A stretch of 64,000 bases of DNA. Origin: an uncultured Rhodospirillaceae bacterium (GTDB lineage Bacteria > Pseudomonadota > Alphaproteobacteria > Azospirillales > Azospirillaceae). The stretch spans positions 1-64,000 of the forward strand of contig CALBDS010000054.1 in assembly GCA_937927415.1 (NCBI GenBank), in the 5' to 3' direction. The notes under the pieces are model-generated. The model had not been told where the DNA came from, searched no databases, and saw only the letters and a list, made by a program, of their open reading frames with translations. The position numbers and the translations under genes are program-made. Positions 1 through 8,945 of the stretch are shown piece after piece; position 1 is the first letter of the stretch; every line of letters starts with the position of its first letter.

Positions 1-374
1 GCCGGGCCGTTCGGCGCCGCCGTCGCTGCGGTGGCCGGTTTATAGGCGCCAAGCCAAACCCGCGCAACACCTTTTTTCGCCCCTCGTGACGGTTTTTTGA
101 AAATCGTTCCAAATCAATATCTTGCATAAATTCAGGTGGCGTTTTCCTGCCGGTTTAACGCCCTTAAGTAGAATAGCACCCTGCTTTCAGCACAATTCGT
201 TTTCAGGAACGGATTTTAATTTCCCCGCTAAATAATAATCATATATCAACCCTATGCAATAATCACAAAATTAGCAATGAACACACTTAAGACAATAGCT
301 AGATATGGATTTGCAATCCTTGCAAAGCTATATGCTTATACGCGCAGATCCTTTCCTTCGGATGCCCCAACACG
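1..374. other. intergenic region upstream of chemoreceptor
   Basis: The first 60 bases are GC-rich and hold no recognisable gene end. Bases 70-350 are clearly AT-rich compared with the flanking genes, as expected of a promoter region. Two copies of the self-complementary hexamer TTGCAA lie at 311-316 and 320-325, just upstream of the chemoreceptor, and could be part of a promoter or operator. No start site can be fixed. Confidence 0.4.
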
Positions 375-2540
375 ATGAAAGACACGCCGATGTTCGACCA
401 GCCGCCTGACCGGAACGCCGTGGCGCCCGACGTGCAGCACTACTTCGGCCTGGACGAGCCGACGAAGGAACGGCTGCGCGCCCTGGCACCCGGCTTGTTG
501 GGAAAGCTGCCGAAAGCCTTGGATAAGTTTTACGCGCACATCGCCGCGGTCCCCCATCTCAACGGGCTGATCGGGGAGACCGGCGGCTCGGCCCGGCTGA
601 AGGCCGCACAGAGCGCCCATTGGACAACACTGTTCAATGCGGGCTTCTCCAGCGATTTTCTTGAGCGCACGCTTCGTATCGGTGCCGCCCATGAACGCAT
701 CGGGCTGGAGCCGGAATGGTACCTTGGCGGCTATCTGTTCATGGTGGAGCAGCTTCTCGACCATGTCCTCGACCGGCACCGGGCGGCCAAGGCGGGGGAT
801 GATATCAAGGCGCTGCTGCGCGCCATCCTGTTCGATGCCAGCATGTCGCTGAGCGCCTATGTCCGGCTGGGCGCGGTGCAGGCGGTGAAGAACGAGATTC
901 TGACGCTCAGCGACATGCTGGAACGGGAAGCAACCAACACCGTTGGAGAAATCGCCCACAAGGCGGCCTCCTTCGCTCAGATCGCCCGCGAGGTGGCCCA
1001 CCGCTCCCACACGCTGGAAGAGATGGTGGAAGAGATCGCTGCCGCCGCCGAATCCCTGTCGGTGGAAATCGAGACGGTGGCGACCGCCGCGACCCAGATG
1101 CGGGCGGTGGGCGAGGACATCGGTACGCGGATCGACGCTTCCGCCACCCTGTCCCAGAACGCCACGTCGCGCACCGACGAGGCCATGACCAGCGTCACCA
1201 CCCTGGCCGAAGCGGCCGACCGTATTTCCAGCGTGGTCGTGCTGATCCGCCGGATCGCCGCCCAGACGCGGATGCTGGCGCTGAACGCCACCATCGAAGC
1301 GGCGCGGGCCGGCGACGTCGGGCGGGGATTCGCCGTGGTGGCACAGGAGGTCAAAAGCCTGGCCAACCAGACCGAGGCCAGCATCGCCACCGTCTCGGCC
1401 CAGGCCGATGACATCCGCCACGGGACGGACACCACCACCACCACCATGACCGTGGTGGCCGATGCCATTGGCCAGGTGGAAAATGCGGCACGCGAGATCA
1501 GCCAGGCCGCCGCCGAACAGCGCGCCGCCGCCACCGGCATTTCCCACAACACCGACGCCGCCGCCGGCAACGCCCGCCGGGTGGCCGAGCACATGCGGAC
1601 CATCGCCCGGCAGGCCGAAGAGAATCAGGCGTCAGCCCAGGAGTTGGAAACCCTGTCGGGCCGCTTGAACACCGACATGGAAATGCTGCGCGATCGCATC
1701 CTGCGGATCGTGTCCACATCCACCCTGCGGAGCGATCACATGCGCGTGCCGGTCGCGCTGGACGCGCGCCTGGACCTGGGCCGCGGGCCGGAACCGGCGG
1801 TGGTGGTGGACCTGTCGCTGACCGGCGCCCTGGTCCGGCTGCGCTCAGGCGCAATCCCCGATTCCCTGCCGCTGGAACGTTCCTTGGTCGTGGACATCGA
1901 CAACGTCGGTCCGGTGACCGCGCGGCCGCTGATGCCGTCGTCCGGCGCGTTGCATGTGCAGTTCATCCACCCCTCCGAGGCCATCCTCGGGCGCATCCGC
2001 GACGTGGTGCAGGCCACCTCGACGCAGGACAAGGGGATGGGCGCCTTGTGCCAGGAATCGGCGGGGCGCATCACCCAGGCGTTCCAAAACGCCCTCCGCA
2101 CGGGCCGGATCACCAAGGGCGCCCTGTTCGACGAGCGGTATCAGGAGATTCCGGGCACCAACCCGAAACAGTTTCTCACCGCCTTCACCGCACTGACCGA
2201 CGACGTGCTGCCGTCGATTCAAGATGCCGTTCTGAACCGCGAACCGGCCATCGTTCTGTGCGCCGCGGTGGACCGCAACGGCTATCTGCCCACCCACAAC
2301 CGGGCCTACAGCAAGCCCCAAGGCCCTGACCCGGTGTGGAACGCCGCCCACTGCCGCAACCGGCGCATCTTCAACGACCGGGCCGGGATGCTGGCGGCCC
2401 ACAACCGTCTGCCGCTGTTTTACCAGACCTATGACCGCGACATGGGGAACGGCAAGGTGGTGTTTCTGAAAGAGGTGGATTGCCCCATCACCATCGGCGG
2501 CGATCACTGGGGAACCCTGCGTCTGGCTTATAAGGCATGA
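375..2540 (+). CDS. globin-coupled methyl-accepting chemotaxis protein with PilZ and Cache-like domains
   Basis: This is a cytoplasmic chemoreceptor that probably senses oxygen or a related gas through haem and signals to CheA/CheW. Residues about 20-165 match the sensor globin of HemAT-type receptors, and His106 in the HERIGLEPEW motif is the expected proximal haem ligand. No membrane segment is visible. The MCP signalling hairpin (NATIEAARAG, GFAVVAQEV) lies near residues 299-330. A PilZ-like domain follows at about 451-545. Its DLSLTG motif fits the c-di-GMP-binding DxSxxG box, but the arginine motif is spaced RxxxxR rather than the usual RxxxR. Residues about 546-721 form a conserved C-terminal module found on many alphaproteobacterial MCPs (VDRNGYLPTHN, then CRNRRIFNDR), probably a Cache/PAS-like fold. 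The next in-frame ATG is at 390; the true start between these is uncertain. Confidence 0.9.
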   Translation: MKDTPMFDQPPDRNAVAPDVQHYFGLDEPTKERLRALAPGLLGKLPKALDKFYAHIAAVPHLNGLIGETGGSARLKAAQSAHWTTLFNAGFSSDFLERTLRIGAAHERIGLEPEWYLGGYLFMVEQLLDHVLDRHRAAKAGDDIKALLRAILFDASMSLSAYVRLGAVQAVKNEILTLSDMLEREATNTVGEIAHKAASFAQIAREVAHRSHTLEEMVEEIAAAAESLSVEIETVATAATQMRAVGEDIGTRIDASATLSQNATSRTDEAMTSVTTLAEAADRISSVVVLIRRIAAQTRMLALNATIEAARAGDVGRGFAVVAQEVKSLANQTEASIATVSAQADDIRHGTDTTTTTMTVVADAIGQVENAAREISQAAAEQRAAATGISHNTDAAAGNARRVAEHMRTIARQAEENQASAQELETLSGRLNTDMEMLRDRILRIVSTSTLRSDHMRVPVALDARLDLGRGPEPAVVVDLSLTGALVRLRSGAIPDSLPLERSLVVDIDNVGPVTARPLMPSSGALHVQFIHPSEAILGRIRDVVQATSTQDKGMGALCQESAGRITQAFQNALRTGRITKGALFDERYQEIPGTNPKQFLTAFTALTDDVLPSIQDAVLNREPAIVLCAAVDRNGYLPTHNRAYSKPQGPDPVWNAAHCRNRRIFNDRAGMLAAHNRLPLFYQTYDRDMGNGKVVFLKEVDCPITIGGDHWGTLRLAYKA

Positions 2541-2559
2541 CGCCCATAAGCCATCACGC

Positions 2560-2694
2560 TCATTCCGGCGCGCCGTCCTCTTTTCCCGATGCGGGCGGCA
2601 CGCCGTAGATTTCAACCTCGGTCCGGCCGCAGCCCTCGCAACGGCCGTCCTCACCGATGATGCAGATCCCGACACAGGGGTTGTCGTCGTCCAT
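2560..2694 (-). CDS. DUF1289 small cysteine-rich protein
   Basis: A 44-residue protein of the DUF1289 family. The hallmark CVGIC and CEGCGRT cysteines are all present and suggest metal or Fe-S binding, although the family's function is not established. The reading frame is open further upstream, but the ATG at 2694 starts exactly at the family's usual N-terminus. It lies downstream of tssG on the same strand with an 82-base gap and converges with the chemoreceptor gene 20 bases away. A link to the secretion system is not implied. Confidence 0.75.
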   Translation of the reverse strand: MDDDNPCVGICIIGEDGRCEGCGRTEVEIYGVPPASGKEDGAPE

Positions 2695-2776
2695 GAAGCG
2701 CACCCTCCATCCTGATGAGCGGGCCAAAGCCCGGCTCACGATGTAAGCCGCGCCCACGCTTCCGGCAAGACGGCCT

Positions 2777-3910
2777 TCAGAGCGGGCCAGCCATTCCCGG
2801 TCCGGCGGTTTTCCCGGCCGTCCACTGCGGGCCGAACAGGATCCCCGCCGACGGGGCCGCCGACGGCTTCGCGGCCAGCCGCGTGGTCCAGCCCAGACGG
2901 GAACCGTCGATACGGCTGAGGCGGGCCGGCTGCAGAGCGGCCGGCTGAGGGCGCAACTCCACCTCCAGTTCCAGGGCCGGATCGCCGATGCAGAACAGGC
3001 TGAGTTCGCACAGGGCGGCAAAACCGCTGCCCCCCGGCAGCAGACGGTTGAAGTCCGCCGGTTCCAGCGGCCCGAGGATCAGCCGCACCCGCGCGTCCTG
3101 CTGCCAGACGCGCTGTCCCGACATGGCCGTGCGTCCCAACACATTGTTGCGCCCGTGGCGGCCAAGCCGGGTAAGGTCGCGGGAATCCACCGGCTGCCAC
3201 CCGCCGATCAGCTTGCGCCCCTGCACCGGCACCCCGAACAGCGCACCGATCAGGCTGCACACCGACGCCAGCGAACGCGGGTGGTGGGTCAGAATGCCCG
3301 CGTGCTGCAGCAGGGAACGGTCGGGCGCGGTCAGGCGGTCGCGCGTCTCCGGCGTGCCCAGCCCGATCAGGCTGTAGAGATAGCGCGCCATCGCCGTGCG
3401 GTGCGGCGGCGTGCGGTCGAACGCCACCCGGTGCCGACGGCGCACCTGATACATCAGCGCGATCAGCCGGTGTTCGAAGATGCCGAGGAAATCGCGCATC
3501 CCCGCATCCTTGCGCGCCATCCGTTCCAGCAGCAGCCGGGTATAGGGTGGCGGCAGCGGGCCATGGGCGCCGGACAGGCCGAGGAAGCTGGTGTGGATCT
3601 CGTACGGTTCACCCGGATGCGGCGGCGGGCGCACCGACACCACATCGGACACCGGAAACGCCTGGGACGGGAGATGGACGAAGCGGGCCGCCTCCTGCGA
3701 CGACAGCGGGCCGGTGCCGACCCCGGCGGTTCCGGGCCGCAGGGTTTCGATCAGGTTGACCACCTGATAGAAGTCGAAACGGTAGGCTTCGCGCAGCAGC
3801 AGGCTTTCCACCGTCCGGCCCGGCGGACGGGGAGCGCGGGGGGCCGGACGGTCGGCGGATGGTTCGGCGGACGGCGGCGGGACCGTGCCCGGTGCGTTGG
3901 GATCGCTCAT
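2777..3910 (-). CDS. tssG: type VI secretion baseplate protein TssG
   Basis: TssG (ImpH/VasB family), a wedge component of the T6SS baseplate that works with TssF, TssE and TssK. The 377-residue length is slightly above normal because of a Pro/Ala-rich N-terminal stretch of about 30 residues. The family-typical opening YRFDFYQVVNLIE follows it, then the FLGLSGAHGPLP motif. The start overlaps the tssF stop by 4 nt, indicating translational coupling. It is the last secretion gene of the tssB-tssC-hcp-tssE-tssF-tssG unit. Confidence 0.93.
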   Translation of the reverse strand: MSDPNAPGTVPPPSAEPSADRPAPRAPRPPGRTVESLLLREAYRFDFYQVVNLIETLRPGTAGVGTGPLSSQEAARFVHLPSQAFPVSDVVSVRPPPHPGEPYEIHTSFLGLSGAHGPLPPPYTRLLLERMARKDAGMRDFLGIFEHRLIALMYQVRRRHRVAFDRTPPHRTAMARYLYSLIGLGTPETRDRLTAPDRSLLQHAGILTHHPRSLASVCSLIGALFGVPVQGRKLIGGWQPVDSRDLTRLGRHGRNNVLGRTAMSGQRVWQQDARVRLILGPLEPADFNRLLPGGSGFAALCELSLFCIGDPALELEVELRPQPAALQPARLSRIDGSRLGWTTRLAAKPSAAPSAGILFGPQWTAGKTAGPGMAGPL

Positions 3911-5736
3911 ACCAGACCACCGGCACCGTCACGGATGGGCCATTCGCGCAGGATCCCCTCGCGCTGCTGGCTGCGGATGGAAAGCTGGGTGAAGGCGTTC
4001 ATCGAGGCGTGCAGGGCAAAGAAACGGTCCAGCACCCCGGCAAAGGGGAAGATGCTGGAGCCGACGTAATGGCGCTCGTCGAAGCTCAGCACCACCTCGG
4101 TCCCACGGCAGAAGCCCCGCCACGCATCATGACCCAGACGGCGCACCACCGTGTTGCAGGCCATGGAGCGGATGCCCTCGATCTGCTGTTCGGCGACCGC
4201 GGTGTTGGCCATGTTGTAGACGCGCAGGATTTCCTTCAGCGCCTCCAGCCGGTGCGGCTCGTTGCCGAAGGACAGGCGGTTGACGGTCAGCGTGGACACC
4301 AGCCGCCACAGGGTTTCCCCGTGGGACGGCGGCGCCAGTTGCCGCGACGGCTTGGTCAGCAGCACGATGCGCGACACCGGCACGGATTCGTCGGTCTTCA
4401 GGATCGTGTTGGCGGTCATGCGCTCGGCCAGACCGCGGTTGGTGCACACCACATCGGCATAGGCCACCTTGTCGGCCACATGGGACGGGTGGAAATCGAG
4501 ATCCACCAGCGCCAGCAGCAGATCCGTGCCCGATTGCCCCGGTGCCGACGCCGCCAGCCGCCGCGTCATCCAGAACACATTGCCGGAATCGCCGCCGGAA
4601 TCCCCATCCAGCGGTGCCGAGCGGTGGTTGAGCGCGAAATAGGGACGCACCACCTCGGGCCGGGGACGGCCGGGGGACACCAGCCGGACGGCTTCAAGCG
4701 TGTGGATTTCGGTGGTGGCTTCGCGCCGCAGGTCGGCGACGACCCGGTATTCCGGCTGCTGGTGGGTGATGCGGATCGGTTCGCTGGTCCGGCGGAACAG
4801 GTTGATGACCGGGACGCAGCCCAGATGAAAGGTGCCCGCATCCACCGCCACCGCCCGTTTGGGCATGTGGGAGAACAGCAGCGCGATGCGCAGGACCGTG
4901 CCCGCCGGACGTCGGCTCAGCCCGGAAATCTCGAAGAAGAAAAACTTGTCGGGGAAGGCGAAGTATTCCTGCACCAGCCGGTGCGGCGCCCCCACCAGAC
5001 TATCGCCGGGCAGGACGGTTTCGTCATCCTCGAACCCGACGAAGCGCAGCGCCTCGGGCGGCAGCACCACCGTCTTGTGCGGGTCGTCGGCCACCAGTGC
5101 GATGCCGGCCAGACTGGTTGCCAGCATCTCGTAGATCTGGCTGGCCTGCACCCGGTCGCCGCCGATGAAGAAACGCAGACGGTCGAAGGCCAGCGCGCTC
5201 ACCGGCACCCCGCTGCCCTCCACCCGGATTTCCGTGGCCCCGGCATAACGCCCGTCGGACGCCGGCAGGTCGTAATCGATGACGCTGCCCGGCCGGGCGT
5301 CGGTCACCCGCAGCGGCCACAACTCCAGCGGCCAGGCGGTCTGAAACCGGCAGGGAACCCCCTCCCCCGTTTCGGAATAGAGCTGCAGGCCCTTGGGAAT
5401 CACCTCGCCCCCCGCCGGGCCGCTGTCGGAGCCGACGACGCATTTGGCAATCGCCATGGACGGCACCGGCGCCATCATCTGGGGAAACAGCACCCCCAGC
5501 AGGCTGGCCGGGATTTCCAGGAATTCCGAATCCAGATTGTGCTGCAGCCGCGCGGTCAGATAGGCGAAGGATTCGATCAGCCGTTCCACATGGGGATCGG
5601 CGGATTCATCGCCGCCGAATTCCAGCCGGCTGGCGACCTTGGGGTATTTGGCGGCAAACCACCGCCCTTCGCGCCGCAGATACGCGATTTCGCGCAGATA
5701 GTGGGGAAGGAGCGGATCGTGTTCGTCACCAGCCAT
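3907..5736 (-). CDS. tssF: type VI secretion baseplate protein TssF
   Basis: TssF (ImpG/VasA), the main baseplate wedge subunit, pairing with TssG. The N-terminus LLPHYLREIAYLRREG and the following FAAKYPKVASRLEF segment are strongly conserved in the family. The ATG at 5736 is chosen because an AGAGG ribosome-binding sequence precedes it and because it gives the usual N-terminus (609 residues). The GTG at 5760 would extend it by eight residues. It overlaps the end of tssE by about 11 nt and the start of tssG by 4 nt. Confidence 0.94.
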   Translation of the reverse strand: MAGDEHDPLLPHYLREIAYLRREGRWFAAKYPKVASRLEFGGDESADPHVERLIESFAYLTARLQHNLDSEFLEIPASLLGVLFPQMMAPVPSMAIAKCVVGSDSGPAGGEVIPKGLQLYSETGEGVPCRFQTAWPLELWPLRVTDARPGSVIDYDLPASDGRYAGATEIRVEGSGVPVSALAFDRLRFFIGGDRVQASQIYEMLATSLAGIALVADDPHKTVVLPPEALRFVGFEDDETVLPGDSLVGAPHRLVQEYFAFPDKFFFFEISGLSRRPAGTVLRIALLFSHMPKRAVAVDAGTFHLGCVPVINLFRRTSEPIRITHQQPEYRVVADLRREATTEIHTLEAVRLVSPGRPRPEVVRPYFALNHRSAPLDGDSGGDSGNVFWMTRRLAASAPGQSGTDLLLALVDLDFHPSHVADKVAYADVVCTNRGLAERMTANTILKTDESVPVSRIVLLTKPSRQLAPPSHGETLWRLVSTLTVNRLSFGNEPHRLEALKEILRVYNMANTAVAEQQIEGIRSMACNTVVRRLGHDAWRGFCRGTEVVLSFDERHYVGSSIFPFAGVLDRFFALHASMNAFTQLSIRSQQREGILREWPIRDGAGGLV

Positions 5737-6226
5737 GGTCCACCTCTGCCTCTCCGTCACCGCCCAGATGCACCGGGAAGGTCACCGGCACCGGAACCCC
5801 GCCGGTGGTCATCAGGGCGGAAATCTCCATGGTCACCTTGCGGTCCTTCAGCGTCTGCCAATCGACCGACACCATGACCGATGTCAGGCGCGGTTCGAAA
5901 GCGGAAATGGCCGCGGCGATCTCGTCGGCGATCTGCAGCAGCCCTTCCCGGTTGCGGTCGCCGGAACGGGCGATGTCGGGACCGCCATAGTCGATGGTGC
6001 TGCGGAACGGGCGCGGGGCCGCATCCGGGGGGATGGGGGCGCGGGTGTTCAGCAGCCACCCGATTTCACGGGCGACGGATTCCCGCATGGCCTGGGCATC
6101 GACGGCACGAAACGGCGAAGGCTCCGCCGTCCTTTGCGGCTCGTCATCGACGAGCCGCTCGAACAGCAGAGCCCGGCCAGCGTGCGCATGTCCCGAACGG
6201 GACGATCCGGATCTGGACTGCGCCAC
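5726..6226 (-). CDS. tssE: type VI secretion baseplate protein TssE (gp25-like)
   Basis: TssE, the gp25/GPW-like baseplate protein that starts sheath polymerisation. The 166-residue protein has a variable N-terminal 30 residues, then LLFERLVDDEP and the gp25 core with ESVAREIGWLLNTR and TIDYGGPDI. It appears to begin at a GTG 6 nt after the hcp stop codon, so it is probably translated from the same transcript. The alternative first codons are not better supported. Confidence 0.9.
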   Translation of the reverse strand: MAQSRSGSSRSGHAHAGRALLFERLVDDEPQRTAEPSPFRAVDAQAMRESVAREIGWLLNTRAPIPPDAAPRPFRSTIDYGGPDIARSGDRNREGLLQIADEIAAAISAFEPRLTSVMVSVDWQTLKDRKVTMEISALMTTGGVPVPVTFPVHLGGDGEAEVDHGW

Positions 6227-6232
6227 GGGTTG

Positions 6233-6727
6233 TTAGGCCGCCTTGTTCTGGGCCAGATCCCAACCGGCCGACACGGAGCCGTCCTTGGTGCCCTGGTTGT
6301 TGAACAGGTTGTAGGTCCACTTGATCGAGGTGTAGTTCAGGGTCACCACCTCGTGCGGCAGGTCTTCACCGCGCTTGGAGCTGTTCTTCACCGACGACAC
6401 GTACACGTCGGTCAGTTCGACCTGCCAGAAGATTTCGGTCGAGCCTTCCAGGGTGCGGGCGTAGTAGAGCTGCACCTTGCCCAGGTCGATACCCTTGGAG
6501 CAGGCTTCCAGCAGCTTGGCCGAGGCCTTGTCCAGGTACTTCGCCACAATGATGTCGCCGTGCTGCGAACGGCCACGGGTGCGCGAGTTGCCCGAGGTGT
6601 CGAAGGTGACCGGCAGGGTGATGGCATGGTCCACGGAGATCAGATCGATTTCCTTGGCGTGGCCGTCGATCGTCGATTCGCCTTCGATCGCAAACTTGTC
6701 GGCGATCTTCATGATGATGGCGTCCAT
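6233..6727 (-). CDS. hcp: Hcp (TssD) tube protein of the type VI secretion system
   Basis: Hcp forms the hexameric rings of the inner tube and is itself exported. The 164-residue protein begins MDAIIMKI and includes the conserved EIDLISVDH strand. The ATG at 6727 is preferred over one 18 nt upstream because GGAGG stands a few bases before it. Two hairpins lie in the 135-base gap separating it from tssC, which may let hcp mRNA accumulate independently of the sheath genes. Confidence 0.95.
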   Translation of the reverse strand: MDAIIMKIADKFAIEGESTIDGHAKEIDLISVDHAITLPVTFDTSGNSRTRGRSQHGDIIVAKYLDKASAKLLEACSKGIDLGKVQLYYARTLEGSTEIFWQVELTDVYVSSVKNSSKRGEDLPHEVVTLNYTSIKWTYNLFNNQGTKDGSVSAGWDLAQNKAA

Positions 6728-6787
6728 CAGATATCCTCCATGCAATGATGTGATGGTTTGATTTGAAAGCGCCGCGGTAAGGGCGCC

Positions 6788-6805
6788 CCGATTTTTAAAA
6801 ATCGG
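6788..6805. promoter_or_regulatory. perfect 18-bp palindrome upstream of hcp
   Basis: Positions 6788-6805 read CCGATTTTTAAAAATCGG, a perfect palindrome with a T5A5 centre. It lies about 60 bases upstream of the hcp start codon. It could be an operator for a dimeric regulator or part of a transcription-termination or RNA-stability structure. The sequence alone does not decide. Confidence 0.5.
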
Positions 6806-6826
6806 CTTTCTCGGTCTGGCCCTGAA

Positions 6827-6849
6827 GGGCGCCGGACCGGCCGGCGCCC
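6827..6849 (-). terminator. GC-rich hairpin between tssC and hcp
   Basis: GGGCGCCGG at 6827-6835 pairs perfectly with CCGGCGCCC at 6841-6849 around a 5-base loop, 13 bases after the tssC stop. No T-run follows on the minus strand, so it is not a classical strong terminator. It may be an mRNA 3'-stability or processing element, or a partial terminator that sets the ratio of sheath to tube protein. Confidence 0.5.
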
Positions 6850-6862
6850 CAAAACATCAGGA

Positions 6863-8353
6863 TCAGTTCGCGGCCGGAGCCGGCAGATCCGCCACCAGAC
6901 GGATCGAGGTGGTCAGCTCTTCGAGCTGGAAGTGCGGACGCAGGAACACCGAGGCGCGGTAGGCACCCGGCTTGCCCGGCACTTCGAACACGTCCACGCG
7001 GGCTTCACGCAGCGGCAGACGAGCCTTGGTCGGCAGCGAGGCCTGGTCGTCCAGGGTGACGAACTGGGCGATCCAGGTGTTCAGGAACTTCTGGATGTCG
7101 GCGCGCGACTGGAACGAGCCGATCTTGTCGCGCATGATCGCCTTCAGGTAATGGGCGAAGCGCGAGGACGCCAGAACGTACGGCAGCACCGCCGACAGAC
7201 GCGCGTTGGCGTTGGCGGCATCGGTGTTGTAGACCTTCGGCTTGTTCACCGTCTGACCGCCGAAGAAGGCGGCGTAGTCGGTGCCCTTGCAATGGACCAG
7301 CGACACGAAGCCCAGGTCGTTCAGTTCCTTTTCGCGGCGGTCGGTGATCGCCACTTCGGTCGGGCACTTCAGCGCGATGTCGCCGTTGTCGGTCTTGAAG
7401 GTGTAGGCCGGCAGGCCTTCCACCAGACCGCCGCCTTCCACGCCGCGGATGGCCGCGCACCAGCCGTACTTGGAATAGGCGTCGGTGATGCGGGCGGCAT
7501 AGGCCCAGGCGGCGTTGCCCCACACGAACTTGGAATTGTCGGCACCGCCGACATCCTCGGTGAAGTTGACGCCTTCGACCGGCTTGGTCTCAGGGCCGTA
7601 GGGCTGGCGCATCAGGATGTGCGGCAGCACCAGGGTCAGATAGCGCGAGTCCTCGCTTTCACGCAGAGAACGCCACTTGGTCAGTTCCGAGCTTTCGAAG
7701 ATCTTCGACAGGTCGCGCGGGTTGCCGATCTCGGCAAAGTTGTCCATGTCGAACAGGCGCGGCGACGCGGCGGAAACGAACGGCGCGTGGGCGGCGGCGG
7801 CGACCTGGGACAGGGACTTCAGCAGTTCCATGTCCTGGGCGTTGCGGCCGAATTCGTAATCGCCGACCAGCACGCCGTACGGCTGGCCGCCGAAGGTGCC
7901 GTATTCGGCTTCATAGATCTTCTTGAACAGCGCGCTCTGGTCGAACTCGGAGGCCTTTTCGAAGTCGGCCAGCAGTTCCTTCTTGGACGCGTTCAGGAAG
8001 CGCAGCTTCAGGCCCGGCCCGGTGTCGCTGCGGCTGACCAGATAGTGCATGCCGCGCCAGGTGGCTTCCAGCTTCTGGAACGCCTCGTCGTGCAGGATGG
8101 CGTTGAGCTGGGCGCTGATGAGTTCGTCGATCTCGGCGATGCGGGCCTTGATGACGGCGGTGGAGTCCTTGCTGACGGCAACGCCGCTGTCGATGACCTG
8201 GGCGATGAACTGCCCGATCAGGTCCTTCGCATGGGCGGTCTGCGACACATCGCGGGCCATCTTGCCATCGGTCAGGATGCGGTCGAGGATCGAGCCGCTG
8301 TCCTGAGCCGTTTCAACCAACATACCCTGGGCGTCAAGGGTTTCGGTCGCCAT
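6863..8353 (-). CDS. tssC: type VI secretion sheath protein TssC (large subunit)
   Basis: TssC (VipB/EvpB), the large subunit of the contractile sheath. The 496-residue length is typical. Conserved features include FQKLEATWRGMHYLV, the AEYGTFGGQPYGVL segment and the C-terminal FQLEELTTSIRLVADLP, which carries the sheath-linker strands. GGAGA stands about 7 bases before the ATG. It follows tssB after a 58-base gap and forms the sheath with it. Confidence 0.96.
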   Translation of the reverse strand: MATETLDAQGMLVETAQDSGSILDRILTDGKMARDVSQTAHAKDLIGQFIAQVIDSGVAVSKDSTAVIKARIAEIDELISAQLNAILHDEAFQKLEATWRGMHYLVSRSDTGPGLKLRFLNASKKELLADFEKASEFDQSALFKKIYEAEYGTFGGQPYGVLVGDYEFGRNAQDMELLKSLSQVAAAAHAPFVSAASPRLFDMDNFAEIGNPRDLSKIFESSELTKWRSLRESEDSRYLTLVLPHILMRQPYGPETKPVEGVNFTEDVGGADNSKFVWGNAAWAYAARITDAYSKYGWCAAIRGVEGGGLVEGLPAYTFKTDNGDIALKCPTEVAITDRREKELNDLGFVSLVHCKGTDYAAFFGGQTVNKPKVYNTDAANANARLSAVLPYVLASSRFAHYLKAIMRDKIGSFQSRADIQKFLNTWIAQFVTLDDQASLPTKARLPLREARVDVFEVPGKPGAYRASVFLRPHFQLEELTTSIRLVADLPAPAAN

Positions 8354-8411
8354 TGTAATCTCCAGATACCGATCCGTGGAGGAGCGTCGTCAATGATGGT
8401 CGAACGGCGGG

Positions 8412-8945
8412 TCAGGCCGGTTCGTCTTCGGCGGCCGGGGCCGGTTCGGCGGCACCGTCCAACGCACCGCGCAGCGCGGTCTGCTGCTCGGAGCTTTCCA
8501 TCACCGACACCAGCAGCGCGTTCAGCTCGTCGTTGCCTTCCAGCTTGGCCAGCAGGTCGTTCAGGCGTTCGCGGGCGTCGTAGAGGCGGCGCAGCGGCTC
8601 GACCTGCTTGATGATCGACACGGGGTCGAAATCGTCCAGCTTGTTGAAGCGCAGATCGATATTCATCTGCGACCCGTCGTTGGCCAGACGGTTATCGACC
8701 TGGAGCGGCAGGCGCGGGCCGGTGGCGGCCATCACGTCGTCGAAATTGTCGCGGTCGATTTCGACGAAGCTGCGGTCCTTCAGCTTCGGCAGCGGCGTCT
8801 CGGGCTTGCCGGCGGCGTCGGCCAGAATACCGACGATCAGCGGCAGTTCCTTGTTCTGGATCGCGTCGCCGATTTCCACGTCATAGGTGATCTGGACGCG
8901 GGGGGGCCGAACACGGTCCAGCTTATGCTGAAGGCTTTCGCTCAT
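8412..8945 (-). CDS. tssB: type VI secretion sheath protein TssB (small subunit)
   Basis: TssB (VipA/ImpB), the small sheath subunit that co-polymerises with TssC. The 177-residue protein has the family signature RPPRVQITYDVE, the LPLIVGILAD segment and FNKLDDFDPVSI. The C-terminal 20 residues are an Ala/Glu/Pro-rich tail. A GGGAG sequence precedes the ATG. It is the first gene of this minus-strand block, so the 639-base AT-rich region upstream should hold its promoter. Confidence 0.95.
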   Translation of the reverse strand: MSESLQHKLDRVRPPRVQITYDVEIGDAIQNKELPLIVGILADAAGKPETPLPKLKDRSFVEIDRDNFDDVMAATGPRLPLQVDNRLANDGSQMNIDLRFNKLDDFDPVSIIKQVEPLRRLYDARERLNDLLAKLEGNDELNALLVSVMESSEQQTALRGALDGAAEPAPAAEDEPA

